Positions 1 through 11,282 of a stretch of DNA of 59,283 nucleotides are shown piece after piece. Every line of letters begins with the position of its first letter. Positions within the stretch are counted from its first letter, which is position 1. The DNA is from Chara braunii (lineage: Eukaryota > Streptophyta > Charophyceae > Charales > Characeae). Location: the NCBI GenBank assembly GCA_003427395.1, contig BFEA01000046.1, forward strand, positions 1,995,918-2,055,200. The letters run 5' to 3'. The translations under genes were made by a program, and so were the position numbers. The notes beneath the pieces are model-generated. The model was not told the origin of the DNA. It did no database searches and saw only the letters and a program-made list of their open reading frames with translations.

Positions 1-130
1 CCCAGGGCCACCCCGGGCTCACCAGGGGTGGGTGTAGCCCCGGGGGGGGGCCAAGGTGGGGCCAAAACTGCAGTTTTGTAGTTCGGCCCAGGCGGTGCAG
101 GCTGCCGTTGCGCACCCCCCTGTATTTTAT
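1..130. other. GC-rich non-coding edge with perfect palindrome
   Basis: No gene is seen. G/C-run-rich sequence contains a 16-bp perfect palindrome at 63-78 (CAAAACTGCAGTTTTG). The short ORFs overlapping it run into the neighbouring microsatellite and are not credible proteins. Confidence 0.5.
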
Positions 131-232
131 ATATATAGTCGGTGAAACTCCGACGAAACAGTTTGTCACAGCCCCTCATTTGTTGTCCTCTTCTCCCTCT
201 CTGCCTACGGTTTACCGGGCAGTTCTATTTGA

Positions 233-299
233 CGATATATATATATATATTTATTTTTATTATTATTATTATTATTATTTTTTTTTTTTTGGGGGGGGG
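233..299. repeat. AT/ATT/T/G microsatellite
   Basis: An (AT)n run passes into (ATT)n, then poly-T, then poly-G. The Tyr/Phe/Ile-rich reading frames across it are translations of the repeat. Confidence 0.9.
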
Positions 300-930
300 T
301 GTTACGGAGCCGGGGTCAGGGGTGCCCACCCCCGGACCCTCGCACCGCCGTCGGGGCCCCAGGGCTGCGGCTCGATAACCCTACCCTGAAGGAAGAGCAG
401 AGGTAGTTAAATATCTCGACAAAAAGATTGTTTCCAATGTTGTTGAATCCGCTGACGGACCATATGTTAATCCCCGGTTTTGCTTTTGAAACGAGGGGGT
501 GGTTTGAGATGGATACAGTTTTTTTAGAAGCTCTCAGTGACGGTACGCGATGTAGGTAGCCTACCTGATGTTGATCTCCTTTCTGAATGCTTTGTTGGTC
601 GATTATTCATTAAATGATTAATAATCTGACTATGATCAGTTTCCTATTGATCCCACTCGACGATCAACGACTTTCATCCACACGCCAAGGGGGCTTATTC
701 AGATGTGCGTGGTATCTCAAGGATGGACTAATGGGGTGGCAGTGGTCCAAAGCGATATGATCCGGTATAAAAAGACATGTAGTAAGAAACAGGATTTTGG
801 TTGTTGATGGTGTCAGATAGTTTGCCTAGGAACATGCGGAAGGTGTAAAGCTGGTCCTAGAAAGACTTCATAAATATAATTTGGCTGCCCGCGGACCAAA
901 GCCCATTTTCTTTCAAGCAAAGGTAACCAT
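300..930. other. gene-free stretch
   Basis: GC-rich to 390, then AT-richer unique sequence. No ORF, RNA gene or clear repeat is recognised, apart from an isolated copy of the 'cagtggtccaaagcgata' motif near 740 that becomes tandem after 935. Confidence 0.4.
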
Positions 931-934
931 CTTA

Positions 935-1153
935 GACAAAGCGATAAAATTCTGAATTTGCAGTGGTCCAGAGCGATAAAATTTTGAATTTGCAGTGGTC
1001 CAAAGCGATAAAATTCTGAATTTGCAGTGGTCCAGAGGAGTTATAACCCCAAGATGTTTCTCCGGCCCGGAGGAGTTATAACCCAAGATGTTTTTTGGGT
1101 GACAGTGGTCCAGAGCGATAAAATTCTGAATTTGCAGTGGTCCAAAGCGATAA
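935..1153. repeat. ~32-bp tandem repeat
   Basis: A unit made of 'cagtggtccaaagcgata' followed by 'aaattctgaatttg' recurs about five times with point changes. It is interrupted at about 1035-1105 by a doubled 'ggagttataacccaagatg' segment. It lies just upstream of the Elem I pol relic and may be part of its internal non-coding sequence. Confidence 0.75.
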
Positions 1154-1457
1154 TATTCAGAACTGGTCCTGGCCTCTCAAATGAGTGACAAATGTCAGGA
1201 GTTTCTTGGGTGTTTGTGGATTCTTGAGGATCTTTATTACTCTTTTTGCTACCCCTGCAGAACCTCTAAGAGAGATGGTAAGACAAGGGGCTGATTGATC
1301 TTGGACAGATAAAAAACAGGCTGCAGAAACTTTACAAGAAAAAAAAAAAATGGAGGTGTGGTGCTGGGAGTACCTTATTTGGATGATGAAGAGGGAAGAA
1401 TTTTTATCATCGAGGTTACTCGTACATAAAGATGAGAATGGAAGAGAAAGGTGAACT

Positions 1458-1646
1458 TTGAATTCCACAGAAAGTGGTTACACCCAATTCTGGAAAGAGG
1501 TATGGACAATCATGCATTGTCTCAAGTGTTTTAGGCATTATGTACTTGGAAGGAGATTGAATCTAAGAACTGATGCATCTGTTGTGATTGGTGCTATAAA
1601 GAAGCGTCAACAAGTAACTCCAACAGTAAGCAGATGGAGATATTGA
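1458..1646 (+). pseudogene. Ty3/gypsy RNase H remnant (Elem I)
   Basis: The 62-residue ORF carries the RNase H signature of Ty3-like pol: an E-VW-I--CL--FRHY-LGR block followed by LRTDASVV (the TDAS catalytic aspartate segment) and QQVTPTVSRW. In an intact polyprotein this domain degrades the RNA strand of the RNA:DNA hybrid. Upstream RT is not recognisable and the frame is closed on both sides, so it is a dead fragment. It lies in the same orientation as the integrase pieces at 2056-3386. Confidence 0.7.
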
Positions 1647-1826
1647 TGGAACCACTGAAGAGTCTGCTTATAAGTGGATTTTGTGGCCTGAAGAAAGAGG
1701 GAGTTGCGGAGAAATCTCTGGTTATGAGATAATTTATGATAAATACAAATAGGAAAAAACAAAACGATTGGTATGCTAGAGTTAACACAACAACTATGGT
1801 TGTTTATAAACTGGAAGAAAGTTCTA

Positions 1827-2075
1827 GTTCAAAGGACGAGGAAGAAGTTGAAAAGAAAGAGGAAGAAATATCATCCATCTTTGAAGAGTATGATGAAAGT
1901 TACCAAGAGATTGGAAAAAAATGGAAAGAGAAAAGATAAAGGATTACTAAAGAACTTATGGTTCAAAGGACGATGAAGAAGTTGAAAAGAAAAAGAAAGA
2001 AATATCATTCATATTTGAAGAGTATGATGAAAGTTACCAAGAGATTGGAAAAAAGATGGAAAGAGAATACTACTG
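1827..2075 (+). repeat. 134-bp tandem duplication of a charged pol spacer
   Basis: The segment beginning 'gttcaaaggacga' at 1827 is repeated at 1961. It encodes a Lys/Glu-rich spacer (EEYDESYQEIGKK) that leads into the integrase zinc domain. The copies differ by several substitutions, so the duplication is not recent. Confidence 0.8.
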
Positions 2076-2391
2076 CAAGAACTCAAGGAAAAAGTTCAGA
2101 TTAAAGAGAGTTCACCTCTTTGTGGATGGCAAGGGAAAATTGCCCCTATTAAGAGTGGTATGTGGGAAAGAAAGGCAGCTAGAAATAATTGTTGCCCTAC
2201 ACGAAGGGGTTACAGATGGTCATAGAGTCGCTGAAGCAGCCTATTCTAAGACAGCTAAGCTTTACTTCTGGCCTGGCATGAGAGTCATGATTTACAGGTT
2301 TCGTAAATCGTGTGTACTATGCAAGAAGAGATCTACAACGAGAATGATTGAGCCTTTATTTCCTACTATTCTGGTAAAACCAGGCAGTTGA
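2056..2391 (+). pseudogene. Ty3/gypsy integrase N-terminal HHCC domain (Elem I)
   Basis: The ORF contains the integrase zinc-binding region: a histidine pair in LHEGVTDGHR, the LYFWPGM block, then CVLC (second Cys pair). This domain helps multimerise integrase on the cDNA ends. It continues the order RNase H, spacer, HHCC, core seen in Ty3/gypsy pol. It ends in a stop just before the catalytic core, which is found in another frame from 2435, so at least one frameshift has occurred. Confidence 0.75.
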
Positions 2392-2434
2392 GTTTATTTG
2401 GATCTCATCACCATGTCTGTACGCAAAGGGAGCG

Positions 2435-2740
2435 ATGAGGTACATGCTGAACATGAGCGATAATTTCTCTGGATATGTTGAGGGAAAAACTATGAAGAGG
2501 AAAACAACTGAACAAGTGGCTGATTGGATAGAGGAAGTCTATCTCAGATATTTCTTCATGAGAGAATTTATTTCAAACAGAGGATCTGAATTCGGAAATG
2601 AGATTGTAAGAAAAACCACTCTCAAATTGGGTGTCAGAATTTGATACGTAAGTACTTATCATCCTCAAACAAATGCACCACTCAAGAGGGGTCGCAAAAC
2701 TTTGAAAGATTCGTTGGCTAAATGGTGTGAAGGGAATTTC
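2435..2740 (+). pseudogene. Ty3/gypsy integrase catalytic-core fragment (Elem I)
   Basis: The ORF holds the middle of the DDE core: DNFSGYVEGK around the first aspartate, then NRGSEFGNEI in the place of the usual SDRG-EF block (second catalytic Asp changed to Asn). After the stop at 2642 the 'TYHPQTNAP' motif continues to about 2690. Loss of the aspartate plus stops means no strand-transfer activity is expected. Confidence 0.75.
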
Positions 2741-3054
2741 AGTAACTAGCCAAAAGTACTAAAGAGTTGCAGATTATGCTGATAGCATCACTGTCAAGAG
2801 GACCACTGATTATGCTCCATTCACTCTGTCGTACGAACGGTACGCTACCTTGCCCACTAAGAGCATAGTGAAAAATTTGATGAGTCAAGAGAGTGACAGT
2901 AAATATTCTCTCTCATAACTTCTTCAGATCATAATGAAGCAGATATCAGAAGTTGATCAGGAAGTGATGGATGTTGAAGAGAGAATGACTAGCAAACTAT
3001 CAGATCAATAAAGATGGAACAAAAAGAGGTACATACGAAAAAAGAAATAAAAGG

Positions 3055-3386
3055 TTGGTGACATTGTCCTTTTGTTTGACAATTCTCTCGAGAATCAGTG
3101 GACCAAACAGTTGGAGCCCAGATGACTTGGTCCCTACAGAAATTCTCTCGAGAATCAGTGGACCAAACAGTTGGAGCCCAGATGGCTTGGTCCCTACAGA
3201 ATCACAGATGAAGCAGAGGGCGAAGTCTATTATGAGATATCAGAGATGAATGGTTCAAGAGTCCCTGATATGGTATCAGGGTCAAAACTTCGTAAGTTCA
3301 TCTTCAGGGACCCTGATCTGATTCCTACAATGGCCACAAAGAGAGGGAAGAAAAGTCATTCATCCAGTAAGAGAGCACTTTCATAA
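3055..3386 (+). pseudogene. Ty3/gypsy integrase C-terminal region with 60-bp duplication (Elem I)
   Basis: Encodes the post-core segment of gypsy integrase: the GDIVLLFD block, then RWLGPYRI and a YYEISEMNG segment. A 60-bp segment is tandemly duplicated in frame (3081-3140 and 3141-3200, one mismatch), repeating the LSRISGPNSW block in the shifted frame. No chromodomain is visible after it. A frame change occurs across the duplication, so this is also a relic. Confidence 0.7.
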
Positions 3387-5098
3387 AATTGAGAAGAAGT
3401 ATACTGATATAGTAAGGCATTGCAAGACTAAAGTTTCAACAGACTACTATTCTTGCATTGTCAATTCAGTTTGTCAATTTTCAGTATATCAATTTTGACA
3501 CGAGAAACTGAGAGGAGAACCTTCAGATGATTTATGTTCGTTTTCGCATATAAATCATTTTTCTTATTTCTGCAAGGGACAAAACCAAAGAGTCTAGTAT
3601 TATTGGTGCAAAGCCATTGTCGATCCACGAGTATGAGATACCTAAGTGGGGAATGACTGTCAGATGCAGTTGTAGTGAGAAAGTGATGAGAGATCACCTT
3701 CCAAAATATTGAGGCAGTCTCAAATTCAGGAAACTCGTGGTTGTGGCACATCAAAATGTAATCAGTATTATTCCTATAATAAAGAGAAAGCTTGAGAGGT
3801 ATATATAGAGGTTCAACTCTACTTGACCAAGTAGGTGTCAGTAGAGGGACTTCGTGTCTTCTGACTAAGTTGTCTGTCGAAGAGCGTTATTATGAAGATA
3901 AGCTTTGTGATTTTTAACCAAAATGCAATCTTCTATCTCAGATGAGGGAAGGGACCTCTTTGGGAGGAGTATCGTTATACTTGAGACTGATGAGAGGTAG
4001 TTCTCAAATGAGGGAAGGGACCTCTCTGAGATCAGCACCGTCCTCTTGAGGTTGAAGGGAGGTCTCTTGACAGTACCTTGTTGATTATTGTTTGTTCAAT
4101 GTCATTTGAGACAGAAGGGACATCGCTTGAGAAATGTTTATCCTGTTATTTGGGGCATGGGCAGTTGGCTTGTGGGTTTTGACATATGCCTGTTTGATTA
4201 TCTGTGCCTAGGGCTTTTTTTTCTACATAAGATGTCGATGACTATCGAGGCTAGCCAAAGCCCTACCGGAGTAGGTTGCAATCCGGTGGGGTCAGCAGGT
4301 CCTCGACTCAAGTGTCAAATTTCGTAGTTGAACACACTGGTTGTTTTTCTCAGGAAAGAGAGAAGTCCATTTACACTCTATTTTATTTAATTGACATAGA
4401 ACTTTGAAATTATCTTTTCCTTTGGACCCTCAACGTTAGGCTAAGACTCTAGGAGTTTGGCCTGTGAGGTCAAAAGGGGTCAACTGGAACGTTACCGTAG
4501 TCAAGGTTGCAATTTAGTGGGTTTGCCAGAGTCCGGATCGTAGTTAGACCGGGTCCTACGTTCAAAATTTGGGCGGGGCAGCTAGCGCCCTAAGCCGAAA
4601 ACTGGTGCGTGAGCCGGTCCCCGACCGCAGTGCTCAACCGGGTATAGGGCAGTCGGACTGGCGGGAGGTCTACTGTCACAGGGTGATCAAACCCGCTATA
4701 GTCTGGGCGTCCTAGCGTGAGGCGCGCCAAAGGGCCATCATACTCGAGTAGTGGGTATGATCGTTTTGACCTGCAGGCAGGTTAAAGGGGTTGTCAAGAC
4801 AAATGGTATGATTGGTTCTGGCCTGAGGCGGGCCGAATGAGTGATGGCAGGCTGACGGGAGGTTTGTCACCCCTGGCTAGTGGTGGGCCGAAACCAAGGC
4901 AATCGATGATTTCTGGGTGTGAAGAACTCTTTGTATTGTTTATATTATTTATTATTTTATTATGGGTTTTTTATTTTACTTATTTTACATAATTGTTGGT
5001 TGGCCATTGCTTGTCAGGGAATTTGCATGCTGGGATCATGCTTGGTGGTGTGTGGAACTTGTTGTTTTGCGGGCTCATGCAGGTTCATCAAAAGTTCC
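3387..5098. other. gene-free stretch with degenerate repeats
   Basis: No credible gene. About 3940-4080 holds two to three degenerate copies of 'gatgagggaagggacctct'. The 4500-4900 stretch is GC-richer, with motifs around 'gggtatgat' and 'ggccga'. This may include the 3' LTR of Elem I, but no second LTR copy is present to define it. Confidence 0.4.
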
Positions 5099-5280
5099 CA
5101 AACCAGAGGAAAATAAAGAGGTTTGGTATCCCCTTTTTTTTTGTCTGAGAAGTTGACGACACACATCACTCAGATCAGAGAAAGAGAACGGGGTTCAGTA
5201 TCCCCTTCGATTGCCTGAGAAGTTGAGAAGACGTCTCACTCGGGCCAGAGAACAGAAAAAAGGTTTGGTATGCCTTACCC
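5099..5280. repeat. ~70-bp degenerate tandem repeat with TTTGGTATC cores
   Basis: Three degenerate units share 'ccagaggaa', then 'ggtttggtatcccctt' (variants ttcagtatcc and tttggtatgcc), then 'tgagaagttga'. The TTTGGTATC core equals the start of the Ty3 primer-binding site seen at 16729-16743, but the following GGAGC is absent. Confidence 0.55.
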
Positions 5281-5321
5281 TCGATACTGATGACAACGAG
5301 TGTCCATAACACTAAAGTAAG

Positions 5322-5450
5322 ATGGGTAATATCCTTAAAATCACGGTCGAAGATGAAAGATTAGGGAACTTCTTCGATGTAAAAGTTCACGGAAAGCCAG
5401 ATTTCAAGACCACGTTGCAGATGACAAAACTGATGTATGATCCTTCTTAA
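5322..5450 (+). CDS. unrecognised 42-residue ORF
   Basis: An ATG-initiated reading frame (begins MGNILKITVEDERLGNFF) runs to TAA. It has a protein-like composition with no low-complexity bias, but is too short to assign. It could be a fragment of a retroelement gag, or chance. Confidence 0.2.
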   Translation: MGNILKITVEDERLGNFFDVKVHGKPDFKTTLQMTKLMYDPS

Positions 5451-5599
5451 ATTTTGTTTGGTGGCCGATAGAGCGGTCTGGTTCGCGAGGAACCTGCATC
5501 CCCTGCCTCAAGGTATTCAAACACTTAAGTCCGGGACACCATGAAGTGTGAAAAGAAACAGAAGGTTAAGGAAAGAAAGTTCAGAGAATTCAGGGAAGG

Positions 5600-6096
5600 A
5601 TCTCGTGAGTATACAAGATGTAGAAGATAGCCATGAACTCAGCTTGGAGTAAAGGAAGGAAAAAGAAAATGCAAAAAAGAATAGAACTACTAAGACAAGA
5701 TTGAGGGGGCGCTGCGCAAGTAATGGAGGGAGGCGATATTGGTATTAGGGCCTTACTCGCTGAGGGAGTAATTGGGGCGCTGGGGGAATAAGGAGGGGAG
5801 CTTGGGGCGCGATAACGTGTGTCAAACTTCTTTTGGTAGTACTCCATCCTCGTTGGGGATGGAGATTTTTCATACTAGATGGCAAAAGGCTGACGCAGGT
5901 ATGGCCGTGGGTGAGCCTCATAACACCGCTCGTCTTCCTCGTCCTCTGAACTGTACTCGCGCCGTGCGAGGGCTGGTGGCTCTTCACGAGACTTAACCCC
6001 CTCTTCTACCCCTTCCTCTTCCCTATCCTCGACGCGCCTCAGGCATGGTGCAAGAAGAGTCGAAAGGAAAAGAGGCATGCAACTACGGTGGCACAA
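5600..6096 (-). pseudogene. gag-like acidic/proline-rich fragment, frameshifted
   Basis: On the minus strand a charged segment (YSSEDEEDERCYE) at 5875-6096 is followed, in a second frame, by a Ser/Pro-rich segment (SPPYSPSAPITPSASK) at 5590-5847. The acidic then Ser/Pro-rich layout recalls the C-terminal part of retrotransposon gag. No zinc knuckle is seen and identity is unproven. Confidence 0.25.
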
Positions 6097-6099
6097 CGG

Positions 6100-8994
6100 A
6101 ATAAGAAAAAGTGCGTTGTACGCAGCGGTAAACGTGAACTAACAACTAGCTCAAAATTGCGATAAGAGCCCCACTAGGGATTGTTGTAGTAATAAACAAA
6201 TGAGCTCCTGGCTGTCACTGTTTTTTATTATTTGTGTGCTTTGTCTTGGGCCCAACGGGGATGCTGGGTGGGGGGTTGGTATCATGTCGGTGGGCTCAGT
6301 GTCTTGGCCCTCCGCTTCGTATCTGTCTCCTGCTCCGGGACCTCTACTGTGTACGAGTCTCTGACTCAAGAAACTCCGTGGTTTGCCAAACTCCTTACCT
6401 GTGGGTCTCTGCGACGTACCAGGCGTACACTGGTTGTACACTGTTGTGGACCGGTCCAGCGGGCGCTTGCCCTGGCAAAAGAAGGGGGTGCGCCACTGGA
6501 CTTTCCATTGGTCCACGTAGGCTCAACGCCCTGCTGTACAGTAGAGCACTACCGACATGTGGCCGTGGTAGCCACCGGGCTCCCCCGGGGACACAGTTGA
6601 GCGTTGAGCCATGGATCCCTGCCTAGATATAGATCGTTTTTTTATTGCCTCGGGGTCAAATGACCTTAGTAACGTCGCGGCGCAAGATAATTTTGAAGCG
6701 TTGTTTCCTTCTGTTTGTTATTATTACTATTATTATTATTATCTATTTCTCTTATTTAATTTTTTTTTTGTCACCTCGCGGGGGAGGATTAACGTTTCAA
6801 ATTTGAACCATGACTTTCGATTAGCGACCTGGATTGGGTTGTCCCTTCGCGGTTCGCTGTTTTTGATGCAGTCCTGGAAGGTTATAAGCCCCCTCCTTAG
6901 TAGGATCCCAAACGAGGGGCAACCCGCGACCGCGTTGGTAGGAGGATTATCACCTCCCATGGAAGGTTATAAGCCCCCTCCTTGCCATCAGACACGGGTA
7001 CCCGTTGGGAATAATCTTAAGGTTCTTTTTGAGGGAAGGAAAAAGTTGGTCTGGCCCGGTAGTCATTTCACGCTCGGGGACATGATCGTTGAGGCAAGAC
7101 TTTATTCTGGTTTAGTAATGAGCGAAACTTAGAAGATTACATGTGTACCCGGCTTAGTACGCAGGGATCGCGGTCCATATTAGACTTATAAAAGTGGTAG
7201 TTGATGCATTACTTGCTACTGGCCAGTGGGTGTACATTGGGAACTTCAGCGCTAATTCTAGCAATCAGAGATAGTAGAGCGGAGTGGTAAGGTATTCAAG
7301 CGGGGCTCTATCTGTGTGCGCGTGCGCCTGGTGCAAAACTTCGACTATTCTGAGAGTGTGCAGCTATGGCCTACCGCAATGGGTGGCACATCTATAGGCC
7401 GGATTGCTGGAGGCTCATAACGCATTGGTCCCCGATGTTGGGAGAGGGCCCCTGGAGTACTATCCCAAACTACGATGGTGGAGATGAGGTCAAGCTAAAG
7501 ATTAACGTGGAAGGAGCGAGAGAGGAAGAGATGAGAGGAGACCCAAAGTTGCAAGCGGTTGTCACAAAAGCCAAGAACCGAACAAAGTGAAGATGTAGGA
7601 GGGATGGAGTCACAACGGAGGTCCATGTAACGATCTCGTATCATGAGATCAGGACCTCCATTGGGATTACCGAACGTGAGCAGGCGCATCTGGATCGGGA
7701 CTCTGAGGCCGAGTCGGGGGTCAGTGGGGCAGAGACCCATTGGAGCAGTGGCAGCAGGACCACCCGCCTGCTGGGCCCGTGGAAGACGGCCGAGAGGCCA
7801 GTTCGCAACGGCGACGAGATTGAGGCCGTGGGATTAGTGACGGTTGCGCACGCGACAGTCGCGAGCAAGAACGAGAGAGAGAAAGTGGTTCAAGTAGGCG
7901 GGTACTGAAGGTATGCTTAGGCTACGAACACTGCCCTCGGGGGATGCCATCACGGGCGTGGGGGATGATTACGAGAGGGATCGAGAGAGAAAGAGGGATC
8001 ACGCTCTCCGGTTGGTGACAAACGCCACTTACCAGTGACTTCAGCCACGTGAAGTCGATCATCCCAGGCATGTTTTCGTCATGATCAGAATAAACGCTCC
8101 CGCTTACGAGTTTTTGTTGTTGCCACCATTGGTTCTCAGAGTGAGCAGACGTGAGAGAATCGGCGTGTGTGCCTTGTGAAGTTCGTGTGTGATAGGCAGC
8201 ATGCCGTACTAATCACTTTATGTGCGAGAGAATGGGGAGAAGCTAGAGGCAGGAGAAACGAGACCTTTAGGTGGATACATACTGCGCACGCTACCATGAT
8301 CAAGAAAAAAAGGGGGAAATCAGTGGGCGCCAGAGATGTTAGAGAGAGAGGGTTTGCTCACCTTGTTTGTTTAACGGTGCTCACTTGGGGCATGTGTCCT
8401 GTGCCTAATGTAGACTCATATCTTATCTCTCCGATGATTGAGGGGAGCCTACACGCATGGGCGGAACATCAGCAAACGAGGGAAGTTGTCGCAACAAAGT
8501 TTCAAAGTGAGCAGAGGAGAGTGACCCGCGCGCTTTGTATGGTTGACGTCACCTGTGTTCAGAGGGAATCAGTAGTGAGCTCTGGATCTACCGAAGAACA
8601 ATGAGGACTAGATATGAGCAACGCGGCGTTAGCCCAGGGAAGTATGCAATATGGGTGTTGGACCGGATTTTCGGCGGAGGGTGCACGAGGGGCCGAAGAG
8701 GTCGATGTGCTTCATTCCTCTTCTCTTGGCATGATTAGTCGGAGAGCTCCGACACGAGGTACGCATCTGCTGACGTCACCCCCCCCCCCGGAGAGCTCCG
8801 ACTTGAGGAACGTGTCTGGTGACGCCACCGCCTCCCACCCCCACCCCCCCCTCTCCGGGTGTAAGTTGCAGTACTACAGACGAAGTAAAGAAGATACTCG
8901 TGTCGGTTACGAGCTGTAGCAAGTGACGTGTATTAGAGACCCTCGTCTTCTTCTGTGTGTAACTCTTCATTCACCGATTGACTTTTAGGCAGTA
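6100..8994. other. gene-free stretch with small repeats and hairpins
   Basis: No recognisable gene. Visible items: an (ATT)n tract at about 6717-6742; 'tggaaggttataagccccctcctt' twice, near 6875 and 6960; a nested inverted repeat at 7617-7659; and two copies of 'cggagagctccgac' near 8740 and 8790. ORFs of up to 173 codons here have no recognisable motif and no protein-like composition. Confidence 0.4.
7617..7659. repeat. nested inverted repeat
   Basis: Outer arms GGAGGTCC (7617-7624) and GGACCTCC (7652-7659) enclose inner arms GATCTC (7632-7637) and GAGATC (7645-7650). Both arm pairs are perfect, giving a 43-nt cruciform-capable element. Confidence 0.6.
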
Positions 8995-9979
8995 TGTTGC
9001 ATACTGTAACGTGCAGATCGGAACAAAAACCGACCTCTCAATACAAAGTACAAGATAACACAGCGGAAGACTTAGATGCCAGTGATCCGAACAATCAATA
9101 TTGCAATGCAGCCCTGAACATCCATCATCATCATCGTTACATGGTGTGAATGGGGTCTGGCGCTTCACACAGGAAGACTGCGCCAACCCCTACCATACAC
9201 AGACGAAGAAGAAGGGGTTAGACGAAGAGGAGGGGGAAGATGGGAATGTCGTCAACACCAAGTCTCGACACAGGCCCAAATAGTCCCTCGTCGAAATGTT
9301 TGAATCCCAAATGTCAAGTCTGGATCCAATGTCGTCAAGTCTCAAGTCACAACCGCTGGCCTCCGCCAGCCATTTCTCCCAACTCCACGATCTACCACCT
9401 AATAGCGCCCAGCGCTGAAGACTACAACTATGGCTATGGGCGCCCAGCGCCGAAGACTACTGCTAGCGCTATCCTACTGCCTAGCGTTGAAGACTACTGC
9501 AGCGCTCCTCCTGAGTGCTGCGGCCGAATCCTGAAGACTACTCGTGCGTACTGACAACTACGTACCCGTGAAGTGCATCGGAACTTCCTATGTACTACCG
9601 GGTGTGCCTCCTGACTCGTGCGAGGAGTCCAGGAGGCTGCTCTTGCCAATGCCGAAGGCAGGCAGGGGCTGCAGCTGCAGCTCCTGCTCAAGCCCGTGAG
9701 GAACAGGCTATTTCTGGCCTGTTACGAAACTCTGTATTCATGCCTGAGTCTTACTGGTGGTCGAAACAATGAGGGCCTGAAAAAGGCCCTCCGTTTCAGG
9801 CTGGAAAAACTCTGGGCCTGAAAGGCCCAGAAATAGGCTGAAACGGAGTAGGGCCTGCAGGCCCTCGTATTTCAGTTTTTAGGCTGAACGACGGGGGCCT
9901 GTTAGCCCTAAGTTTTAGGCTTTTAGGCTGAAAGTGCGGGACAGGCCCTGCAGGGCCCGTGTGGCTACGCAGTATGCCA
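8995..9979 (-). repeat. 3' LTR of Ty3/gypsy Elem II
   Basis: The outer 230 bp (8995-9222) match 16744-16968 with few differences, in the same orientation, which marks them as LTR copies. The ends are TGGCATACTG (9979, minus) and CAGTATGCAACA (8995, minus), an extended terminal inverted repeat around TG...CA. A polypurine tract lies immediately upstream on the minus strand and the pol gene precedes it. Length is 985 bp. The segment 9764-9955 is full of short GGGCCT/AGGCCC palindromes. Confidence 0.8.
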
Positions 9980-10000
9980 CNCCCCCCCCCTCCTTGAAAG
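9980..10000 (-). promoter_or_regulatory. polypurine tract of Elem II
   Basis: On the minus strand CTTTCAAGGA is followed by a run of at least nine G, directly before the TG of the 3' LTR. In LTR retrotransposons this RNase H-resistant stretch primes plus-strand cDNA synthesis. One base (9981) is ambiguous. Confidence 0.8.
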
Positions 10001-10028
10001 ACCGAGCTTACCTGCGAGGGCGAAGCTG

Positions 10029-11282
10029 TCAGTCTGAGGGAGGGACCACAGTCCGGGTGGGAGGGGCAGGTCGTGGAGGTCCCTTAGCTAACCTTTGTCG
10101 CTCGTAGTGCGCGTAGATCAGCGGTGCGGATGCTTTCAAATCTTCTCCTGAAATCCACCGAGTGTCGTCGGGATCGCATGCTCNGAATGNAACTTTGTAC
10201 TGGCGCGGCTTGCTGCCGTACTTGCGATCCGTGATGACGCGGTCAACTTCCTGATGACCATCCATAGAAGGAGGGTCCTGCGATTGTCGGCCCGGGAAGT
10301 TGTCGCTCTTAGCTGGTGTATATGTTGCCAACTTCGAGGCGTGAAAGACTGGATGGATCGTCAGATGCTCGGGAATGTTGATCACAAATGAAGGGCCATC
10401 AGGCTCATCGTCCGCGACTGCTGTCACAGACCAAGGTCCAAACCACTTGGGAAGCAATTTGCGTGAAACATCCTGTTCCAGTGCAAACTCTTCCGCGGAG
10501 ACCCAAACCAGATCACCGGCGCGGATGGGACATGGTACGAGATGCCTGTTGGCTTGCTGTTGCATGCGGACTTGAGCCTTTTGCATGTTCGCGCGGGCTT
10601 GAGTCAGCAATTCCCTGTACTTTCGGACGCAAGCGGGAGAGCAGGCAGCGTCAATATCGGCTGGTTGAGGGAGGAGAAGGTCGCCGAAGATCCGGCCTTT
10701 CCGTCCACCGTGGTGCAACTCGAATGGAGTCACGTCGATCGCCGGATGCACCGAAGTGTTGTAGGCGAACTCGATGTCGGGGAGGCGGTCAACCCAATCT
10801 TTCTGGTCCGGACGGATGAGCGTACGAAGCATCATTTGAGCGGTCTGATGTGCCCGCTCCGTCTGCCCGTCTGTCTGTGGATGCCGAGCCGAACTTGGCT
10901 TCATCTTCGTGCCGGACTCCTGCATGAGTGCAGTCCAAAATGCCGACATGAAGCGAGTGTCGCGGTCGCTATCTTCCAGTACACCATGGCCGCAAATCCA
11001 GCCGGTGTGCAAGAGGCGTGCCAGCGCGGGAGCCGAGGAGTAGTACTTGCAAGGAAGAAAACGCGCATACTTACTCAATCGGTCCACCACCGTGAGGATG
11101 CCGTCGTGCCCGAGCTGGTCGCGGGGAAACGGACCGGTGACGTCCATGGCAATGGAGAGACCAGGTTCCCGTGGGATAGGCATCGGGCGTAACTCGCCGT
11201 AGGGATTGCGGTTGCGGGGCTTGCTGCGTCGGCAAACTTCGCAAGAGTCGCAATACCAAGTGACATCGGTAATGAGATCGGG
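10029..11282 (-). pseudogene. Elem II pol: integrase core and chromodomain
   Basis: Last part of a single pol frame. After the stop at 11283 come the second integrase Cys pair (CEVCRR), the DDE core with MDVTGPFP (first Asp), DSDRDTRFMSAFW (second Asp) and HPQTDGQTER (Glu), then the C-terminal GPWSV block and HPVFHASKL. A chromodomain follows at about 10125-10255 (EVDRVITDRKYG, then RWISGEDL), which identifies a chromovirus; such domains direct integration to particular chromatin marks. The core looks intact. Ambiguous bases at 10184 and 10190 fall in the chromodomain. Confidence 0.9.

Noticed and set aside
3081-3200. 60-bp duplication as a file line-copy error
   Set aside because: The repeat begins mid-line and the copies differ by one base, so a line duplication is unlikely.
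6232-6626. Two overlapping 120-130-codon plus ORFs
   Set aside because: They overlap each other and a minus ORF in GC-rich sequence, none with protein features.
8167-8604. 145-codon plus ORF
   Set aside because: No motif or recognisable family, no splice context, and the surroundings are gene-free; kept only as a chance ORF.
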